From contig JAGTXZ010000011.1 in assembly GCA_018398575.1 (NCBI GenBank), positions 2,480,001 through 2,544,000 of the forward strand: a stretch of DNA of 64,000 bases. The letters run 5' to 3'. Within the stretch, counting starts at the first letter, position 1. Each line of letters begins with the position of its first letter. Shown piece by piece: positions 59,301 through 64,000 of this stretch. This stretch comes from Ampelomyces quisqualis (lineage: Eukaryota > Ascomycota > Dothideomycetes > Pleosporales > Phaeosphaeriaceae). The position numbers and the translations under genes were made by a program. The notes under the pieces are model-generated. The model did not search any database, had not been told where the DNA came from, and saw only the letters and a program-made list of their open reading frames with translations.

Positions 59301-62300
59301 AGAACGCAAACCTGCTAACATAACAAGCGCTATAACACAGGACTATAGTGTAAGGCTGCTAACGCAACCTCTTTACTATATACTATATACTACTACAAAC
59401 GCGTAATAATAGCAACTCTTATCTACGTATACAAGTATTATAGAGATATTGTAATAGTTACCTAGAATTACTAGTTAGTGTAGACAGGAGGATAGCACTA
59501 CTGCAGTAACACTAGACACAATTGTTAAAAGACAGCATATGCAATATAATGCAACTAACAGTAGAAGAATATAACTTAATATACTCTAATATAGAATAAG
59601 AGATAAAGAGGTAAAAGATGCTAGGCTGTTCTTTATAGATAACTATAGCAAAAGAATACTTATAGCAAATTACAAGGGCAATTGCATTACAACAGAATAG
59701 ACTACTATAGAACGCAGCTAATAGTTACTTTATCTAGACAATTACATACTTTGCTATCTAATGTAACTATAACGCAGCCTAACAGATGCGCTTGTAACAA
59801 AATAAAACTAAACTAAACAACAATTAAGAGTAAGCTTTACTAGATAGAAACCTGTGTAGAAAGATAATAGAAATAGTTAATAAAGAGTTAAGCATAACAT
59901 AAATTACTCTTAACATAACAACTATATTAGTGTTAAACGCAACTAGAAACAAGCACACTCTTATTAGGATAAACTAGCTATTGTATATACACTACAACCT
60001 GCTAGCAAGAGACAAGTATATTAACAACCTTAATTATAATTTATTTGTGTAGACATTAGAGCACAAATTAGGCTTTAAAAGTAAATGCAATAGTATATAT
60101 TACTACACAAAAAAGAGAGATAGATAGGCGTAAATATAGATATCTATAAAGGTACGCTAGTATAGCGTATTACAAGAGATAGTTACATTAAAGATATACT
60201 AAGCGTTATTTACAATTAAACTACAAACATAACTAGCATAGTAGTATACTAGATCTGTACTAATAACTTACTAGGTAAATAGTTTTCTGCGTATAGGGCT
60301 ACTAGATTGCCTATATTGCGCACATAACTATTTATGCTAATAGTAGATAACTATTGTATACGCTAATATTTAGTAGAAGATAGAAGAATAGAAGGACACC
60401 TAATTGCCTATATTGCGCGCACTACTATTTGTGCAAATAGTAGATAACTATTGTATACACTAATATTTAGTTAAGAATAAAAGGGCACCTAATTACTTGT
60501 ATTGCGTGTATAACTATTTATGCTAATAGTAGACAACTATTGTGTACGCTAGTACGCAGTTAAGGATAAAGAGAGGCCTAATTACCTGTATTGCGCGTAC
60601 AACTATTTGTGCTAACAGTAGATAACTATTGTATACGCTAGCACGCAGTTAAAGATAAGAAGCTATCTAATTAAACAGCTTAACTGCTATACTCTAGCAG
60701 AATTTAAGGTAATATTAGACTGTATGTGTTACAAAAACCCTACTTATGCCTGTAAAGTAAAAACTCTGTTACGCTACACACATTACTTACTTCTACTACC
60801 TTTACTAATAGTTCTCTAATATTTAAAGAGTAAGTGCTTACTTTATATACTCTGTACTAAGCAGCAAATTCAAGTAATATTAGCAGCACACTATGTCTTT
60901 GTCTAAACAAGCACTAAAACAAGTACTAACAGATAATAGTGCAAAGGTTAGGCTCTTAGAGGATGTAACTCTAGAACTAATATACTAAAAACTAAGACGC
61001 TGTAGAGACTAAAAACTGTCTAGACTCTAACGCTACTGTCTTTAAGCCTTAACTCTAGAATCAAAACAGAAGTATAACTAACTGCTACACTAGCCTAACT
61101 AAAAAGTTACCTAATAAGATAGCCTAGAGATTAAATACTATATACTTTTAGATCTGTAGCCTAACTTACTTGTTAACAAAAGAAATCTAGACGCAGCAGT
61201 AGCATAAGCACAATAAGCTAACATAAACTAAAAACCTATAAGACTAATATAGAGAAAACGTTAGTAGTTAAAAAAGAACTACTATTAGACTTAAGGCTGT
61301 TATATTATAGAAAGATGCCTTGTTGTATATAATTAAGTAGTTCTAACTGTTATAGAGTTGCAACTCTTCTTATCTAGTGTAGACTTATTTAGGTTACTAC
61401 TATAGAGAAAAGAAAAACACTAGGTAAAAGAAAGTGTGTTACTAGAAAACAAGACTACACTAAAGAAGGTAAGAGTTATCCTAGTAACGCAACTACTTAC
61501 TAATAATAGAAAGACGCTATGCAGTATAGTAATAATACTATAGCTTAATGTACGCAGGTATATATACGCCTAAATGCTGCTAGACGCTTAGATAGAAGTA
61601 TAGAATACTCTACTATTGTTAGTTTAATTGCACATTAGCCTAACACTGTGCAAAGAAGCTGCCTACTATATAAGTACTATTACAGCCTGCTAAGGACAGT
61701 AGCTAATAGTAGGCGCCTAGATGCTAGACATATGCAGTAACTTGCAGACCTACGTAATAAGGCAAGAATAACTAGAAATTACTAGTGCCTACATATTAAA
61801 CTACTTAGACAGACAGGTTCTTAAGCCTAGCAAACTACTTAAAGACTTTATTTACCTACTACAAGACCTAAAGAACGCAAGTACACCTCTAAAATAGCTA
61901 TACTAGCTAACTAAAGACAGCCTAAATCTACTAGATTTCTAAACTTTAGTCTTGCAGCAGTAATAGCACAGTTATTCTATAATAACAGAAAATAAGGCAT
62001 TACTGCAATAACTAAGAATTAAGAGAAGTTTAATAAACTAAGTGCAAATATAGTAGCACTAATAGGCTTAGTTATATTTAACGCAATAAAAGACTTTAAT
62101 AACAATAGCACTAGGAAAACTATACTCTTTTATAGACATACTATAGAAGGTATGTTGCAAGTTCTATACATAGTATTAGCTAACAGAAAGCAGACTACTT
62201 TAATGCTATTTGCAAAAAATAGAAGAACTTAGAAGGCATTTAACAGATTCTTATATAGAATAATATACAATAGAATATTGCTGTACATATAAACTAACAA

Positions 62301-63342
62301 GAGAACAACAGAGCTAACGTTTTAGTGCTAAAGGATACCTATAACAATAACGTAGATAATATCCTAGCTAACTGTATAAAAGAGGAGCAAGATTACTATA
62401 ATGCGCTTATAGACAATTATAATAACAAAGAGAAGGAGAAGGCAAACTACTTAATAGAAAAAGATATAGAAGAGAACGTTAGAGAGAGAGGAAAAGTCCT
62501 ATACAGAGATACTAATAATATAAGTAGGTCTAAACGTAATACAATATATAATAACTTACATAGAGTACTATCTATGTACGCGTGCGTAAAGTATTAAGTA
62601 AAGTAAAAGATATTTTACTAGAAGAGTACGTATATACAGATAAACTTACACTAGAATACCTTTATAAGGCAGATAAACAGCTATAGTTTAAGAACTATAG
62701 AGGTAGCTAGAGTATTATAGCAGAAGACATATAAAAAGAATTTTTAACGCAGGCTTATAATATTGCAATTAAAGGTAATATACTTAACGTAATTACTTTA
62801 ACTAAAGAGGAATAGTAACTAGAACTAGATAAGTGCAATAGGTTAGTGTAACAGTATAAAGAAGAAATAAAGTGTTATTAAGTAGTTGTAAATAGCAGGC
62901 GTAGTAAATGTTACAATAACTTAATATACTTTTACTAGTACAACGCGTAGATACTTTTGAGTTAGCTTTAATATAACGCAATAGTGTAGACTACTATAGT
63001 AGATAGTGCAGCACTAGCAGACACAGCATATAATCCTAACACAACTAACTAGCAAGATAGTTACTACTCTACAAGTAGTAGTAGTAGTTATAGCTATCTA
63101 TACATAGAGCGCGTTATATACTTACTTACCTATACCCTATAGGACGTTAAGCCTAGTAGCTGCGTCTAGGCTAGTCTTCTTTTAAAGGAGCATAATTTAA
63201 CTATGCTATACTTAATTAAAAAGCCTATATAACTAGATAAAGAGGACTAGCTTAGTTAGCCTACGCTACAAGAGTGTAAAGACATAGGCAGCTAGCTGCA
63301 GTATATAGTTCTGCTAGTACTATAGTACTTAATAGTCTTTAA
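59301..63342. other. AT-rich right part of the giant transposon, no gene identified
   Basis: Contains the 89-97-bp array. The plus-strand open frame at 62325-62597 (hydrophilic, Asn/Lys-rich) is probably a remnant of, or chance opening in, a degraded gene. A protein-like stretch near 61400-61850 also has only RIP-type stops. Nothing recognisable. Confidence 0.3.
60300..60665 (+). repeat. 89-97-bp tandem repeat, four units
   Basis: ATTGCG landmarks at 60315, 60412, 60501 and 60590 (spacing 97, 89, 89). Each is followed by ACTATTT(A/G)TGC and TAGATAACTATTGTATACGC-like segments. The first unit has an 8-bp insertion. Confidence 0.88.
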
Positions 63343-63584
63343 CTGTTAAATCTAGCAACACTAGCAATACTAGTAACACTAGTAATACTAGCAACACTAG
63401 CGACACTAGCGACACTAGTAACACAAGTAACACAGGCAACTTGCTATTAGGTTGCTGTTAGGTTGCTAGCAACTAGAAGTAAGTAGAGTAACTTTAGTAA
63501 ATTATCTAGTAGATAGTATTGCTGTTAGGCAGCCGCAGGTTGCTGCGACTAGGCTAACCAGTCGAATCTTAATTTTTCCTAACG
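63343..63584 (+). repeat. Subterminal repeat array and right inverted end of the giant transposon
   Basis: About eleven copies of a nine-base GCAACACTA-like motif (63353-63445), then GTTGCTGTTAGGTTGCTAGC, then a unique segment, then TTTTTCCTAACG. The whole block is homologous to 38340-38555 in the short nested element. Subterminal motif arrays of this kind bind transposase in EnSpm-type elements. Confidence 0.8.
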
Positions 63585-64000
63585 TAAGCTAAGTCTAGGC
63601 ATATTACTAACTATTAATAGAACAGACTTAACATTATTATTAAAGCTAAGCTTAACTTGCTATATTGTTTAGGCTACGCTATTACTTAGCTTAAGAGTAA
63701 TAAGTCTAAGTATAAGATTACTTACAGTAAGAGCACTTACGCTTAGTGTAAGAACGTGCATATTATATATAAGCCTATAAGTTAACTACTATATTCTTTT
63801 ACTTGTCTAGTTAATTGTAATAACTTTTTAAATTAACAATTACTTTAAGATTATAGTTATTTTGCTTTATAACACTTTTGCTTATAATTCTAAAGTTAAG
63901 CAGCTATTAACGCAGTATATAATCTCTAGTTTCTAGTATAGCTTTATTAACAAGCTTAGGGCTGCTTAAGCAAAGTCTTGTAGTAGTAATAAGTCTAGCT
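63585..64000 (-). mobile_element. Chromovirus copy 2, continuation beyond the DNA-transposon insertion
   Basis: From TA at 63585 the sequence matches, in reverse complement, copy 1 from about 48649 back to about 48235, and it runs off the window. With 35391-35944 it forms one minus-strand element split by the 27.6-kb insertion. It is diverged from copy 1, mainly by C/T and G/A changes. Confidence 0.85.

Larger units (their letters stand above)
35945..63584 (+). mobile_element. Giant (27.6-kb) RIP-degraded DNA transposon, Plavaka-type, with TA target duplication
   Basis: Begins CGTTAGGAAAAT and ends ATTTTTCCTAACG, so the ends are an 11-bp inverted repeat. It is flanked by TA on both sides. 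Removing it and one TA joins ..AAGGCGCTA to AGCTAAGTCTAGG.., which is exactly the uninterrupted sequence of chromovirus copy 1 (reverse complement of 48634-48656). The boundaries are therefore fixed by an empty site. Both ends carry arrays of a GCAACA(C)TA-like subterminal motif. It holds a Plavaka-family transposase relic (56.3-59.3 kb), another degraded gene on the minus strand (41.1-36.0 kb), five tandem arrays, a nested chromovirus and a nested short derivative. Without the nested insertions it is about 18.7 kb. The assignment of the transposase to these particular ends is inference. Confidence 0.75.

Noticed and set aside
53050..60665. CRISPR array
   Set aside because: The repeats are long, contiguous and without spacers, in a eukaryotic transposon. 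They are ordinary tandem repeats.
62325..62597. Hydrophilic 90-codon plus-strand ORF in the transposon
   Set aside because: Asn/Lys-rich, TA-rich, starts at a non-ATG codon and lies within a RIP-mutated region. More likely a residual opening than a gene.
35945..63584. Starship element
   Set aside because: The size fits, but I saw no DUF3435 captain at the left end. The 2-bp TA duplication, short inverted ends and Plavaka motifs point to a DDE transposon. A frameshift-tolerant search for DUF3435 would settle it.

Overview
The window looks like a piece of a filamentous ascomycete chromosome, most likely a Dothideomycete (Pleosporales-like). Genes have short GT-AG introns (46-74 bp) with CTAAC-type branch points. 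Gene content is fungal. A gene-rich, balanced-composition segment abuts a long AT-rich segment in which repeats have been destroyed by RIP-like C-to-T/G-to-A mutation (TpA everywhere, TAG/TAA stops in every frame, no ORF above about 90 codons for more than 35 kb). The species cannot be named from the sequence alone.

Region 1 (1-24.6 kb) is gene-rich. In order it holds: the 3' end of a tail-anchored protein gene; a poorly resolved membrane-protein region; an HNH-nuclease-like gene with altered motif residues; a decayed FAD-linked oxidase; a GH13 alpha-glucosidase (two introns resolved); a SANT/Myb protein rich in GW/WG motifs; an EMP24-type p24 cargo receptor (three introns resolved); two conserved genes of unknown function (one proline/serine-rich, one helical TPR-like); a SulP sulfate permease with STAS domain; a gene with two zinc-finger-like motifs and an unusual in-frame continuation past its stop; a small coiled-coil ORF; and an intronless NYN RNase-like gene that closely resembles bacterial proteins. 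Two related small DNA elements in opposite orientation (about 10.26-10.71 and 16.80-17.13 kb) bracket three of these genes, and one carries a 21-bp minisatellite.

Region 2 (24.6-27.9 kb) is a small island with two orphan genes between AT-rich blocks. The left block looks like the 3' end of a LINE.

Region 3 (27.9-64.0 kb) is a RIP-mutated transposon nest. First is a complete minus-strand Ty3/gypsy-like element (28,182-34,723) with 187-bp LTRs and a 5-bp target duplication that itself shows a C-to-T change. Next comes a set of nested insertions. A minus-strand chromovirus copy starts at 35,391 and is split by a 27.64-kb DNA transposon (35,945-63,584). That transposon has 11-bp inverted ends CGTTAGGAAAA, a TA target duplication and the relic of a Plavaka-family transposase at about 56.3-59.3 kb. 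It in turn contains a full-length plus-strand chromovirus of the same family (41,115-49,160, perfect 5-bp duplication) and an 854-bp non-autonomous derivative with the same ends (37,702-38,555). The chromovirus copy resumes at 63,585 and runs off the window. Because the two chromovirus copies are homologous, one supplies the empty-site sequence that fixes the ends of the big DNA transposon exactly.
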